From an uncultured bacterium (GTDB lineage Bacteria > Patescibacteriota > Dojkabacteria > CALFHW01), in the NCBI GenBank assembly GCA_937876695.1, contig CALFHW010000209.1, positions 1-17,534 of the forward strand: a stretch of 17,534 nt of DNA, read 5' to 3'. Shown one piece after another: positions 1 to 7,272 of the stretch (position 1 is the first letter of the stretch; every line of letters begins with the position of its first letter). The notes below the pieces were generated by a model. That model did not search any database, was not told where the DNA came from, and saw only the letters and a list, made by a program, of their open reading frames with translations. The translations under genes and the position numbers were made by a program.

Positions 1-69
1 TAATATATACTAGCTGTTTACCAGCCTTTTGCAAGGGTTTATGGGAGAATGGGGGTTAGGGGTTTGAGG

Positions 70-1197
70 CTATACAGAAGCAGAATTTCTAACTATAGAG
101 CCACCTTCCGTTATTGCTGGTACCGAGATAGTAAGAATATTTGTTCTGACACGTCTTTCCAGTACCACTCCCGTGGAAAATACACCAATCACAAAAACTG
201 TTTTAACTCCACAATCATCTGTGAATTCAGCGTATATTGGTGCACCACTATCACCTGACTGTACTTCATCTGGGGGCGTTATTTCATCTCCAGAAAGGTC
301 TTGTGTAAGAACAAGAGTGTTATTCAACGGATGTTCAATTGTAACACCATTCTGCTTAACAACTAATGTTACATCTAGTGTGTCTGGATCTATTAGTGTT
401 AAATCAATCCGCTCATTCATTTCCCGGGGGTTAAGAAAAAATATCTTAGCTTTGTGAATATTATCAAGCTCAGATTGGCTAGCCATCCTAGGGAGCTGGC
501 TAGGGTTTACATTATTATTTGGATCAATACCTAAATCAACAAAGTGTTGTTCTACTGCAGTAAGGTCTCTTTGTCTTGGCGGGCGTGGTGAGGGTATATC
601 CTCTGGTAATAAACCCGGAAGAGAAGAATTATCGATTTCATCAGGTAACTCCATATTTTGAAATAAGGGCATGATTACCACTGGATCAAAGAGGTAGTTG
701 GGGCTATTGGTAGGTAGATCGCCAAAGGCAGCTGCCTCGAATCTGTGAGAACCAGTGTAAGTACGAATGTAGTTATTTGCACCTTCAGTCCTATTTATTG
801 CGTGTGCGACTGTCAATAAACACACCCTACCTTCAGGGTCAATACAATAGCTTCCAGATGATGTAGGTGCTCTTTTCCCCTCGTGATCCGAATAAATATA
901 CACAGGCACATGTGCGTACTCGGCTGTGGGATGGCATTCTTCAATTATGGGACGTCGCAGATCAAAATCATCTTGATTAAGGACATCTCCCTTGGTAGAT
1001 TCATAAACATCTGCCAAGACATTCATCAAAGGGCTTGAAGCAACTACCCCTCCTGTGCAAAGAGTAAAAAAATCCTGGATAAACTTTCGTCTTGTGACTA
1101 GAGTCTCTGTCCGCGGGTGTTGCAGGGATACCTTCTCGCCAGGATTGCTCCTTTGAGATATATTACGATATAGATTACTTAGTTTGTCTAACAGCAT
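70..1197 (-). CDS. Exported trypsin-like serine protease with Tat-type signal
   Basis: The 375-residue product looks like a chymotrypsin-fold (S1-like) protease. The histidine motif is LLTVAHAI (His132), close to the TAAH box. The serine motif is GDSGAP at 315-320 (Ser317), close to GDSGGP. The catalytic Asp is probably Asp265 in RIDLTLI, which resembles the usual D-[IV]-A-L-[IL] strand; Asp171 is the alternative. Residues 35-41 (TRRKFIQ) match the twin-arginine consensus and are followed by a moderately hydrophobic stretch to about 61, so Tat export with anchoring or cleavage is likely. Cys88, Cys118, Cys126 and Cys329 could form disulfides outside the cell. The start is the ATG at 1197: no Shine-Dalgarno is visible, but a good promoter ends six bases upstream. 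Substrate unknown. The fold call is motif-based; the Asp assignment is uncertain. Confidence 0.75.
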   Translation of the reverse strand: MLLDKLSNLYRNISQRSNPGEKVSLQHPRTETLVTRRKFIQDFFTLCTGGVVASSPLMNVLADVYESTKGDVLNQDDFDLRRPIIEECHPTAEYAHVPVYIYSDHEGKRAPTSSGSYCIDPEGRVCLLTVAHAINRTEGANNYIRTYTGSHRFEAAAFGDLPTNSPNYLFDPVVIMPLFQNMELPDEIDNSSLPGLLPEDIPSPRPPRQRDLTAVEQHFVDLGIDPNNNVNPSQLPRMASQSELDNIHKAKIFFLNPREMNERIDLTLIDPDTLDVTLVVKQNGVTIEHPLNNTLVLTQDLSGDEITPPDEVQSGDSGAPIYAEFTDDCGVKTVFVIGVFSTGVVLERRVRTNILTISVPAITEGGSIVRNSASV

Positions 1198-1203
1198 AAT
1201 ATA

Positions 1204-1232
1204 ATTGTACTACAAACTATACTATAGGACAA
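1204..1232 (-). promoter_or_regulatory. Sigma70-type promoter, leaderless position, for the serine protease
   Basis: Reading the minus strand, -35 TTGTCC (1227-1232), a 17-bp spacer and -10 TACAAT (1204-1209) are followed by six bases (TATATT) and the ATG. A start site seven bases after the -10 would fall on the A of the start codon, so the mRNA is probably leaderless. The two hexamers match consensus at 4/6 and 5/6 positions. Confidence 0.6.
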
Positions 1233-1269
1233 GTATTATCTTTATGCATTATGCGAAGGCTAGTCTTCC

Positions 1270-1890
1270 CTACTTCAAACTCGCCTGGAAACTAGCGCTT
1301 TTTACAAATGTCTCGCCATTGGGGCGGTAGAGGATTATTTTCTGCGAAATTGGGAACACTGCTACTACATCTCCCTGTTGGGCTTGGGCATAGAAGTCTG
1401 GGCTGTTTTTCTTGAGCACTTCTGGATCGGTAACAGCGGTCAGCTGGACTTGCTCGGTATCAGTGATTACTACGCCGTTTTCTTTGGCTTTCTGGCGGAT
1501 TTTGCTAGCTAGCTCTTCTCTTCTCTTTTGTTGAATTGCTGCTGGTGGAGGACCTTGGTAGACGATCACGCTATCTTGTCTGCGGTAAATGATGATTTCA
1601 TTGGAAAATGACAGAAAATAATCGCCATCGATAGCATCTTTGTATACTTCTGCCATCAGCGCGCTCTCCTTGCGCAGATTCTCTGCATTGCGGATAACTG
1701 CTACCACTGGAGATTCAGAGCTATTGATCCGAGTTAGTCTGGCTACTTCGCTTAGAAGTTGCTGGTTCTCGATACTCCCGCCCATGGCAGTAGATCGCAC
1801 TAACAACCCTAGAATAATCAACAGCACCACGAAAATTGCCCCTAGTAAAATTTGCAGATTGTATTTTGCGATAAAGCCTTTGGTTTCCAT
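1270..1890 (-). CDS. Membrane-anchored protein with a duplicated ~50-residue domain, function unknown
   Basis: From the ATG at 1890 the product is 206 residues; an in-frame TTG at 1908 would add six. There is a short basic N-terminus, one membrane helix at about 14-31, then a soluble part. That part holds two similar units at about 63-112 and 150-199, joined by a charged helical linker rich in Glu, Lys and Arg. Both units have a helix ending in Y-(K/A)-x-A followed by paired strands: G-D-Y-F-L-S-F...I-I-I-Y-R-R in the first and G-D-V-V-A-V-F...I-I-L-Y-R-P in the second. This looks like an internal duplication of a small alpha/beta unit. I do not recognise a named family. The gene lies 64 bp after the phosphatase gene and may share its transcript. 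No Shine-Dalgarno is visible; a TATAGT sits four bases upstream of the ATG. Confidence 0.7.
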   Translation of the reverse strand: METKGFIAKYNLQILLGAIFVVLLIILGLLVRSTAMGGSIENQQLLSEVARLTRINSSESPVVAVIRNAENLRKESALMAEVYKDAIDGDYFLSFSNEIIIYRRQDSVIVYQGPPPAAIQQKRREELASKIRQKAKENGVVITDTEQVQLTAVTDPEVLKKNSPDFYAQAQQGDVVAVFPISQKIILYRPNGETFVKSASFQASLK

Positions 1891-1954
1891 ACTAACTATA
1901 TTAACCAATTCTGAGAATTTGGCAAGCGTCCCCTATGCCTTGCAGAATTTATTA

Positions 1955-2800
1955 TTAAGCTTGACGATAAAGCCTTAGCAATTCTTCCACATAGCGGGGT
2001 TGTCCGATAAATACGTCCATCTGCTCCTCACCCAGAGTATGTTTGTCGCCTAGATAAGTCACTCTACTTTTGAGACCCGCCTCGCTGGCAATCAGCTGGG
2101 CCCCAGCTAGATCGACGTATTTACTTCTTAGCCTTAACGGGCTAGCAAAGGCCTGATAGACTCCTTGCACGCACCATAAGATGCTCAAGGCCCCGCTACC
2201 GAGAAGACGGGCGCGGTAGAAATTTTCTTGCAAGAGTTGAGTGTATTTCTGATAGACTTGCTTCATCGCCCCTGGCATCTTACCAATTGCAATATCCTGA
2301 TCCCAGGCGATCTGACCATCCTCAAAAGCCACTCCAGCGTCTATGGCTGCTAGTTTCTTCCCGTTTAGAAATGCCCCTTGATCCCTTATGGCCGTAAACA
2401 TTTGCCCTGCATAAGGGATATAAACTAGGCCAAGGAGCGGCTGCATATCTGGTCCGATGAGCGCCAAGGTAGAACACCAAAGCGGAATGCCTCTGGCAAA
2501 GTACTTGGTACCGTCAATTGGATCGATTAGCCATTTGTATTCTGCTTCCTCATTTAACTCTGCAAACTCCTCTCCTTCAAAACCGATTTCTGGGTATTTT
2601 GCTTTTGCTACTTGGTAGAATTCTTTCTCAATCTGTTTATCAAAGTCAGTCACTACATCTGAAGCTGATTTAGCTGTAGACTCAGCTCCTGCGTTTTGCC
2701 TCCAGGACTTCTCTACTACGTCCAATTTTGACTTGATAAAACTGGTAGCAAACTCGAGCATTTCTTCCAGGTTTATCTCCTTGCCCACTTCATCGTTCAC
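1955..2800 (-). CDS. Inositol monophosphatase family phosphatase
   Basis: A metal-dependent, lithium-sensitive-type phosphatase of the IMPase/CysQ/HisN superfamily, 281 residues (usual 250-280). Visible motifs are DVVTDFDKQIE (48-58), GEE with metal ligand Glu77, WLIDPIDGTKYFARG (90-104) with Asp93, Asp96 and Thr98, and KYVDLAGAQLI (228-238) with Asp230 as the C-terminal metal ligand. The canonical WDxAAG is changed to KYVDLAG, so Trp is replaced. Substrate cannot be told from sequence: inositol phosphate, histidinol phosphate, PAP or another sugar phosphate are possible. The start is a GTG whose last two bases overlap the TGA of the upstream membrane-protein gene (GTGA), which suggests translational coupling. 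The first in-frame ATG is at 2761 (residue 14) and would trim part of the first helix. It is probably the last or second-last gene of the operon. Confidence 0.88.
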   Translation of the reverse strand: MNDEVGKEINLEEMLEFATSFIKSKLDVVEKSWRQNAGAESTAKSASDVVTDFDKQIEKEFYQVAKAKYPEIGFEGEEFAELNEEAEYKWLIDPIDGTKYFARGIPLWCSTLALIGPDMQPLLGLVYIPYAGQMFTAIRDQGAFLNGKKLAAIDAGVAFEDGQIAWDQDIAIGKMPGAMKQVYQKYTQLLQENFYRARLLGSGALSILWCVQGVYQAFASPLRLRSKYVDLAGAQLIASEAGLKSRVTYLGDKHTLGEEQMDVFIGQPRYVEELLRLYRQA

Positions 2801-3393
2801 TTTGATTGAGCGGCTAATTTTAGTTCTTGTGTCGGTATAAACTTCGAATTTCTAAGATAGGAAAGACTTCTGTACAGGAAGTAGAACATCGCCCCACCTA
2901 TAGCAACCGAGATTAGTTGATTACCAAGGAAAGGCAGTGCATTGATGTAACTTTGTGATAATCCAAAGATACTCAAAGGATACATTCCACTGACCAAAAC
3001 TACGCCTAGATTTGTCCATAAATAGAAGAACAGCACATTTACAATCCCGCTGCCTACGAACTCGATTGGAGACAAAATAGCATCCTTAGAGCCCTTCTGC
3101 TTGATCATTCTGAGCAGTGAGGATAACAGTAAACCAACTATGAACGCTGACCAGGTGAATAAAAATATTGCACTATTCCCAAGCACCAAATCCGAGATTA
3201 CAATAACCGAAATTGACGCCACAAACCTGAGCCATTTCTGCTTGTAAAAGACCGCAGAAAATACTACTAGAGTACTGATAAGCTCAATATTGGGTCCAAG
3301 CTGCCAGATAGTTCTAGTAGCAAGCACTAAAAGTCCTAGTGATACTGCCAAAACAACTTCCCGAAAATCGACCTTTGATAACCATCTTTTCAT
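2797..3393 (-). CDS. DUF6580-type multi-pass membrane protein (putative transporter component)
   Basis: A 198-residue hydrophobic protein with about five or six membrane segments (roughly 12-29, 37-50, 56-70, 76-95, 113-135, 150-176). Its motif pattern is PNIELIS (34-40), SDLVLGN (67-73), FTWSAF (79-84), YLWTNLGVV (124-132) followed by YPLSIFGL and YINALPFLGNQL (149-160). This matches my memory of DUF6580, which is sometimes annotated as an ECF-transporter S-component-like protein. The energising ATPases and T component are not in this window. The gene starts two bases after the stop of the DUF4430 gene and overlaps the next gene, so these three are almost certainly translated from one message. 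An AAGGA lies nine bases before the ATG and may be a weak ribosome site. The family call rests on motifs only; substrate unknown. Confidence 0.7.
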   Translation of the reverse strand: MKRWLSKVDFREVVLAVSLGLLVLATRTIWQLGPNIELISTLVVFSAVFYKQKWLRFVASISVIVISDLVLGNSAIFLFTWSAFIVGLLLSSLLRMIKQKGSKDAILSPIEFVGSGIVNVLFFYLWTNLGVVLVSGMYPLSIFGLSQSYINALPFLGNQLISVAIGGAMFYFLYRSLSYLRNSKFIPTQELKLAAQSK

Positions 3394-3395
3394 AT

Positions 3396-3932
3396 CTAGA
3401 ATTCCTTCAAGCTGAGTTTAACTTCATCGCCGGCTTTTATGAGGAGCTCGCTAGCACCTAGCTGTGCTTGCTGACCATTAATGACGATCTCCCAAAATTC
3501 ACTGTTTTCGTCTGCCTCCACCGCATTGATGCCTACAATCATTTTCCCGAATGAAAACTCTTTCGTAGTGAGGGTAAACAGTGAAGTCTCAGCGTCAAAC
3601 GCTTCTAAAAGTTCTAATAATTTCCCTTCCGAGGTTCCGGCGACAAACGGCACGGTGTAGTCGGTCGTAGGGACAAACTCTCCAACAGTTGGATCTAATT
3701 CTGGGTCGTTAGAAGCCTCCGAGACATCTAACCCCTCACCAGCCACAATCTGTAGTGAAAATTTCTCAGCGGAAAGTGCAGCGGGCGTATTTGTCTCTGA
3801 CGTATTTCTCTGGGCCGCCTGGCCGCCAATAACTACTATTCCAACCAGCATTACTGCAAAGAATCCCAGTAAAACCCCGAGGTAAACCAAGGTATTTAGT
3901 TTCTTAGAAGACCCTCCGAGTTTTTGCTTCAT
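3396..3932 (-). CDS. Membrane-anchored DUF4430 (transcobalamin-like C-terminal) protein
   Basis: 178 residues: a basic N-terminus, one membrane anchor (about 14-37), a Ser/Thr/Glu-rich linker (40-95), then a small beta domain at 96-178. The domain has the DUF4430 pattern: EGKLLELLEAF, FGKMIVGINAVEADEN, EFWEIVINGQQAQLGA (145-160) with the characteristic aromatic pair and N-G turn, and a final A-G-D-E-V-K-L. DUF4430 is related to the C-terminal cobalamin-binding domain of intrinsic factor and transcobalamin, and in other bacteria it often lies beside ECF-type uptake genes. Here it is directly followed by the DUF6580 membrane gene, which suggests a surface ligand-binding partner. The start is ATG with a perfect TATAAT five bases upstream, inside the 3' end of the preceding gene; no convincing -35 is seen, so co-transcription from above is equally likely. 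Confidence 0.75.
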   Translation of the reverse strand: MKQKLGGSSKKLNTLVYLGVLLGFFAVMLVGIVVIGGQAAQRNTSETNTPAALSAEKFSLQIVAGEGLDVSEASNDPELDPTVGEFVPTTDYTVPFVAGTSEGKLLELLEAFDAETSLFTLTTKEFSFGKMIVGINAVEADENSEFWEIVINGQQAQLGASELLIKAGDEVKLSLKEF

Positions 3933-3938
3933 GCATTA

Positions 3939-5285
3939 TTATAACCTGGCTTTCAGTTTTTCCCTATCGATGTCGGCAATATTGACTTTATTTGTTACAA
4001 TTCTCAACTCCTGACTTTCTCTTGTGTAAGATACATAACTTTTTTCTGCGAGATCCTCTCCTAAGATAACCCCAGGCGCTACACTGCTTCCTGAACCTAT
4101 CTTCACACCAGGCATGGTCTTTGCCCCTACCCCTAGCCTCACATCACTGCCGATAATTGCACCTAGCTTATTTAGACCAGTGGCAACTTTCTCACCTTTC
4201 ACGTTTACAGAGATCTCACTTTCATCGAGCCTCAAATTCGCAGTGACCGCGCCTGAGCCGAATGAGACATTGGTATCTATAATACTGTCGCCCACGTAAT
4301 TCATGTGTAGCCATACCTTGTCTGCTAGGTAACTGCGCGCCACTTCGCTTCCGAAACCGATGACACTACCCGCGCCCACTATTGAGTCTCTGACTAGCGC
4401 CCCGTTACCAATTATGCTGCCAGCCCCTATGTAAGCCGGGCCGTTGACACAGGCTCCGGCAAATACCTTGGCGCCTGCCTCAATCACCACATTACCATTG
4501 ATCACCGCGTGTGGGTGGACGAATGCATCTGGCGAAATCTTGGGCTCAGTTATTTTAGAAAGCATAAACTGCATCACTTTAAATACATGCCATGGGTACT
4601 TGATGGTCGCCCAAACTCCTTCGTACTCAATCATAAAGAACTCCTCGCCCACCTTCATCATATCTGCCAAAGCTACCTCATAGACGTCGTCTTTGGCGCT
4701 CTGGGCCTGCCTGATAAACTTCTCCAGCAGCTCTCTGCTGTAGAAATAATCCACAACTAATCTGACGTAATCAGATGGCTCATTACCCACGCCTGGTTTC
4801 TCTTTGACATCCTTTACTAGACCACCTTCTACCACCAAATATCCACCTGGGAAATACTCGCTGACCTTATAACCTACCAAACCACATCTACTTTGAGCCT
4901 TTAATTTCTGGGTCTCTGCGATGACGGTTTCATAAAACTTATCATCAAAAAAGTCATTGGAATTAACAAACAGCACATCCTCAGTGGCCAGATTCTGAGT
5001 TTTCATTTCAGCCAGTGCGGTAGAAACGGCTCCTGCTTGCCCCTCACCTACCTGGGGGATGACAATTGCCTGCTCATAAACTGCCGTGATCGCCTGGCGC
5101 ATCTCAGCCTCTTCCGAAGGGGTAACTACTACATAGACATCCTCAAAACCGCGCTGTGCAAACTCTCGAACCTGCCTGACAACTACCTGCTCACCCATAA
5201 ACTTAAACAAGTTCTTATTTGATAGAGGCGCAAACCGACTACTTGAGCCGCCTGCAAGCACAACTAATGCTGGGAAATTTGACAT
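3939..5285 (-). CDS. GlmU-like sugar-1-phosphate nucleotidyltransferase with left-handed beta-helix
   Basis: 448 residues from the ATG at 5285; a GTG two codons upstream (5291) is less likely. The N-terminal half (about 1-245) is a nucleotidyltransferase: LAGGSSSRFAPLSNKNLFKF (10-29) is the nucleotide-binding G-G-x-x-S-R loop with the following Lys, and VNSNDFFDD (107-115) is the metal site region. WATIKYPWHVFKV (225-237) matches the end of sugar nucleotidyltransferase domains. From about 250 hexapeptide repeats form a left-handed beta-helix containing LHMNYVGDS (326-334) and FGSGAVTANLRLDE (342-355). These are signatures of the bifunctional archaeal-type GlmU-like enzymes, which make UDP-N-acetylhexosamine by transferring acetyl and UMP groups. 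Exact sugar and nucleotide are inferred. It opens an operon with the DUF4430, DUF6580 and phosphatase genes (gaps of 6 and 2 bases, then an overlap). Confidence 0.85.
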   Translation of the reverse strand: MSNFPALVVLAGGSSSRFAPLSNKNLFKFMGEQVVVRQVREFAQRGFEDVYVVVTPSEEAEMRQAITAVYEQAIVIPQVGEGQAGAVSTALAEMKTQNLATEDVLFVNSNDFFDDKFYETVIAETQKLKAQSRCGLVGYKVSEYFPGGYLVVEGGLVKDVKEKPGVGNEPSDYVRLVVDYFYSRELLEKFIRQAQSAKDDVYEVALADMMKVGEEFFMIEYEGVWATIKYPWHVFKVMQFMLSKITEPKISPDAFVHPHAVINGNVVIEAGAKVFAGACVNGPAYIGAGSIIGNGALVRDSIVGAGSVIGFGSEVARSYLADKVWLHMNYVGDSIIDTNVSFGSGAVTANLRLDESEISVNVKGEKVATGLNKLGAIIGSDVRLGVGAKTMPGVKIGSGSSVAPGVILGEDLAEKSYVSYTRESQELRIVTNKVNIADIDREKLKARL

Positions 5286-5313
5286 ATGCACGTTACTGCT
5301 TAAATTACACTTT

Positions 5314-5319
5314 ATTATA
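5314..5319 (-). promoter_or_regulatory. -10 element for the GlmU-like operon
   Basis: A perfect TATAAT on the minus strand lies 28 bp upstream of the ATG at 5285, in the 99 bp between this gene and the rpsU terminator. The -35 is weak. The predicted leader is about 22 bases with no Shine-Dalgarno. Confidence 0.4.
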
Positions 5320-5383
5320 GCTTAAAAAGTGGCAGACATTTGCCTTATTACTCTTCTAAAAATCTACTATTACGCTACCAAAC

Positions 5384-5408
5384 AAAAAAGGCTCCCTTGC
5401 GGGAGCCT
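5384..5408 (-). terminator. Intrinsic terminator after rpsU
   Basis: On the minus strand, AGGCTCCC-GCAA-GGGAGCCT forms a perfect 8-bp GC-rich stem closed by a GNRA tetraloop, followed directly by a run of Ts (5384-5389 read in reverse). It sits 26 bp after the rpsU stop and marks the end of the rpsB-to-rpsU cluster. Confidence 0.92.
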
Positions 5409-5434
5409 AGTTATATAGCTTTGTGTGACTGGGG

Positions 5435-5647
5435 TTATACGCCCTTTCGCCTTAACTTACGAGAAGCAGAACGTCTGCGTCTCTTCATCTTGGCCCATTG
5501 TTTGCGGAATTCATGCCTTACAAATGAGGGCTTAATACGGTACCTGTTCTTTTGAACTGTATCGGTAAGTTTCTCTCGATTTGATTCTCTCCAGAGCATC
5601 TTTAGAGCTTGCTCTATCGGCATATCATCATGTACGATGACTGACAT
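5435..5647 (-). CDS. rpsU: Small ribosomal subunit protein bS21
   Basis: A 70-residue basic protein of the bS21 family. It has the N-terminal MSVIVHDDMPIEQALKML segment (family pattern V-x-x-x-E-x-x-x-x-A-L-+-x-x-K/L), a central region with RYRIKPSFVRHEFRK and an Arg-rich C-terminal tail (KRRRRSASRKLRRKG). In the ribosome bS21 binds near the 3' end of 16S rRNA beside the anti-Shine-Dalgarno. The start is fixed by an exceptionally strong ribosome site, GGAGGTGAT, with ATG four bases after it. It follows rseP by 77 bp with its own extended -10 and ends at a strong terminator, so it is probably both read through from rseP and expressed independently. Length and sequence are ordinary for the family. 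Confidence 0.95.
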   Translation of the reverse strand: MSVIVHDDMPIEQALKMLWRESNREKLTDTVQKNRYRIKPSFVRHEFRKQWAKMKRRRRSASRKLRRKGV

Positions 5648-5651
5648 TTAT

Positions 5652-5660
5652 ATCACCTCC
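5652..5660 (-). promoter_or_regulatory. Perfect nine-base Shine-Dalgarno of rpsU
   Basis: GGAGGTGAT on the minus strand is complementary to the canonical 16S 3' tail over nine bases and lies at normal spacing (GGAGG is eight bases from the ATG at 5647). It is the only full-strength site in the window. Other starts have weak or no match. Confidence 0.9.
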
Positions 5661-5700
5661 CAGTGGTTGTCTACAAAAATATTTAAACGATCTAGTTAGG

Positions 5701-5706
5701 ATTATA
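5701..5706 (-). promoter_or_regulatory. Extended -10 promoter of rpsU
   Basis: TGTTATAAT (TG-n-TATAAT) on the minus strand lies in the rseP-rpsU gap and predicts a leader of about 47 bases. The -35 is poor, as is common with extended -10 promoters. Confidence 0.6.
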
Positions 5707-5724
5707 ACACAAACTTTAGACTGC

Positions 5725-7266
5725 CTAGCGGAATAATTTGAAGATATCTAGTCCAATTACTAGCACCGACAGCAGCATTAGGCCGCCGAAAAACGCGATA
5801 TAAAGCACATCCATCATTCTTTTAGGCAGCGGTTTGCCTCTAAGAGCCTCCAGGATAATGAACACCACGTTGCCGCCGTCTAGGATTGGAATTGGCAAAA
5901 TGTTCATAAATGCCAAAATAGCCGAAAATACACCGATAAGATTAAGGAACTGCACCAAGGTACCTGCCCCTGAGGTCAGCGACAGCGTCTGGATAGTATT
6001 GACCTCGCGCCCAATTGCTACCACGCTGCCTACGTTCTGGGCCAGGGCATCGGGCCTACCACTGAGAGCCTCACTGACTAGCAGGCTAAGCGCGTAGGCG
6101 TTGTAGCCGATACTATTGGCTGCGTGAGCAGGTCCGCCAGTCAACGGGCTGGCGTATTTTACTAGCATAGCGTCTTTATTTACTCCCATTCTAGCTACGC
6201 CAAAACTCACTCCCAGTAATCCGCCCTCTTCGGGCTTACTGGCTGGCAAATCGATCTCCACCTGCGTGAGCATTTGCTGGCCATCTAGAAAGACAGCGAC
6301 CACTTTCTTACCGAGGTTTTGGTCGATTGCATCTAATAACTGCTGGCCACTCAAGATCTGTTTGCCAGCGAACATTAGCAAATATTGTCCCGACAGCTCC
6401 TGGACGTCCCAATCGCCTTCTGCGGAGGTGGTGGGTAAACTTCCGCCGTCTATAGAACTACCCTGAGCTTCGCCTGCTGAGCTGATGCTGACTAAGCGCG
6501 CCTTACCTACTGCCTTATCTGTGGCGATTTCGCCTAGCACCACCCTACCCTCTGCACTGCCGGCTGGGAAAACGTCTAAGTCAAAATTGCTAGCTACGCC
6601 TGCGCCATTGAGAATAACTTGATATTTATGGCTACTACTGACGTTGAGCAGCACTACTTCCAGCTCTCTGCCGTAGTTTTCGGGTGCATGGGCTATTTTC
6701 TCTAGATCTGTTTTTGTCTCAATTTCTACGCCACCGATAGACAAAATTGCCCCATATGGTGAGTCCTCTCCGCGAAAATCCTGGGTAAGAAACATGACCT
6801 CTTCAGTCTGCTCGGCGGCGATAAATTTGTAGTCGCCGATCCTCTGTAATAGCAGCGTGCCGCCTGTAAGCGCAATAAACGCCACAAATACTACTGCCGC
6901 AAAGATTACATTGGAGACCACACCTGCTACCGTAATCCACAGCTTTTGCCAGACATTCTTTGATAAATAGCTGCCCTCTTGGCCCCTGGTAGTCTCGTCA
7001 GCTCTTGAGCTAGTTGGGTCTAGATCCCCATACATTTGCACAAAGCCTCCCAGCATTATAAGTCTCAGTGAAAACTCTGTCTCACCAAATTGACGGGTAA
7101 AAAGCTTAGGTCCGAAGCCAATTGCAAATTTCTCTACCTTCACGCCCACTGACCTAGCGGCCAAGAAGTGGCCTAGCTCATGCACAAACACCACTAAACC
7201 TATAATCAGCACCGTGACTACAATAGTTAGTAGCAACGAGAGTAGATTGGGCAGAAATGACTCCAT
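5725..7266 (-). CDS. rseP: Site-2 intramembrane zinc metalloprotease, RseP/M50B family
   Basis: 513 residues, longer than the usual 420-450. The first membrane helix (about 8-28) runs into the zinc motif HELGH at 29-33. The second catalytic motif, NILPIPILDGG (455-465), carries the metal-binding Asp463. Other membrane segments are at about 110-138, 436-455 and 485-507. The extracytoplasmic middle shows two PDZ-like endings, YGAILSIGGVEIETKTDLEKI (171-191) and FAGKQILSGQQLLDAID (299-315), so tandem PDZ domains as in E. coli RseP are likely. Such proteases cut membrane proteins after a first cleavage, for example anti-sigma factors. No anti-sigma or sigma gene is nearby. The gene starts six bases after the frr stop, so it is translated from the same message; no clear Shine-Dalgarno is visible. 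The extra length lies in the linker around 225-290. Confidence 0.94.
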   Translation of the reverse strand: MESFLPNLLSLLLTIVVTVLIIGLVVFVHELGHFLAARSVGVKVEKFAIGFGPKLFTRQFGETEFSLRLIMLGGFVQMYGDLDPTSSRADETTRGQEGSYLSKNVWQKLWITVAGVVSNVIFAAVVFVAFIALTGGTLLLQRIGDYKFIAAEQTEEVMFLTQDFRGEDSPYGAILSIGGVEIETKTDLEKIAHAPENYGRELEVVLLNVSSSHKYQVILNGAGVASNFDLDVFPAGSAEGRVVLGEIATDKAVGKARLVSISSAGEAQGSSIDGGSLPTTSAEGDWDVQELSGQYLLMFAGKQILSGQQLLDAIDQNLGKKVVAVFLDGQQMLTQVEIDLPASKPEEGGLLGVSFGVARMGVNKDAMLVKYASPLTGGPAHAANSIGYNAYALSLLVSEALSGRPDALAQNVGSVVAIGREVNTIQTLSLTSGAGTLVQFLNLIGVFSAILAFMNILPIPILDGGNVVFIILEALRGKPLPKRMMDVLYIAFFGGLMLLSVLVIGLDIFKLFR

Positions 7267-7272
7267 AGACAG

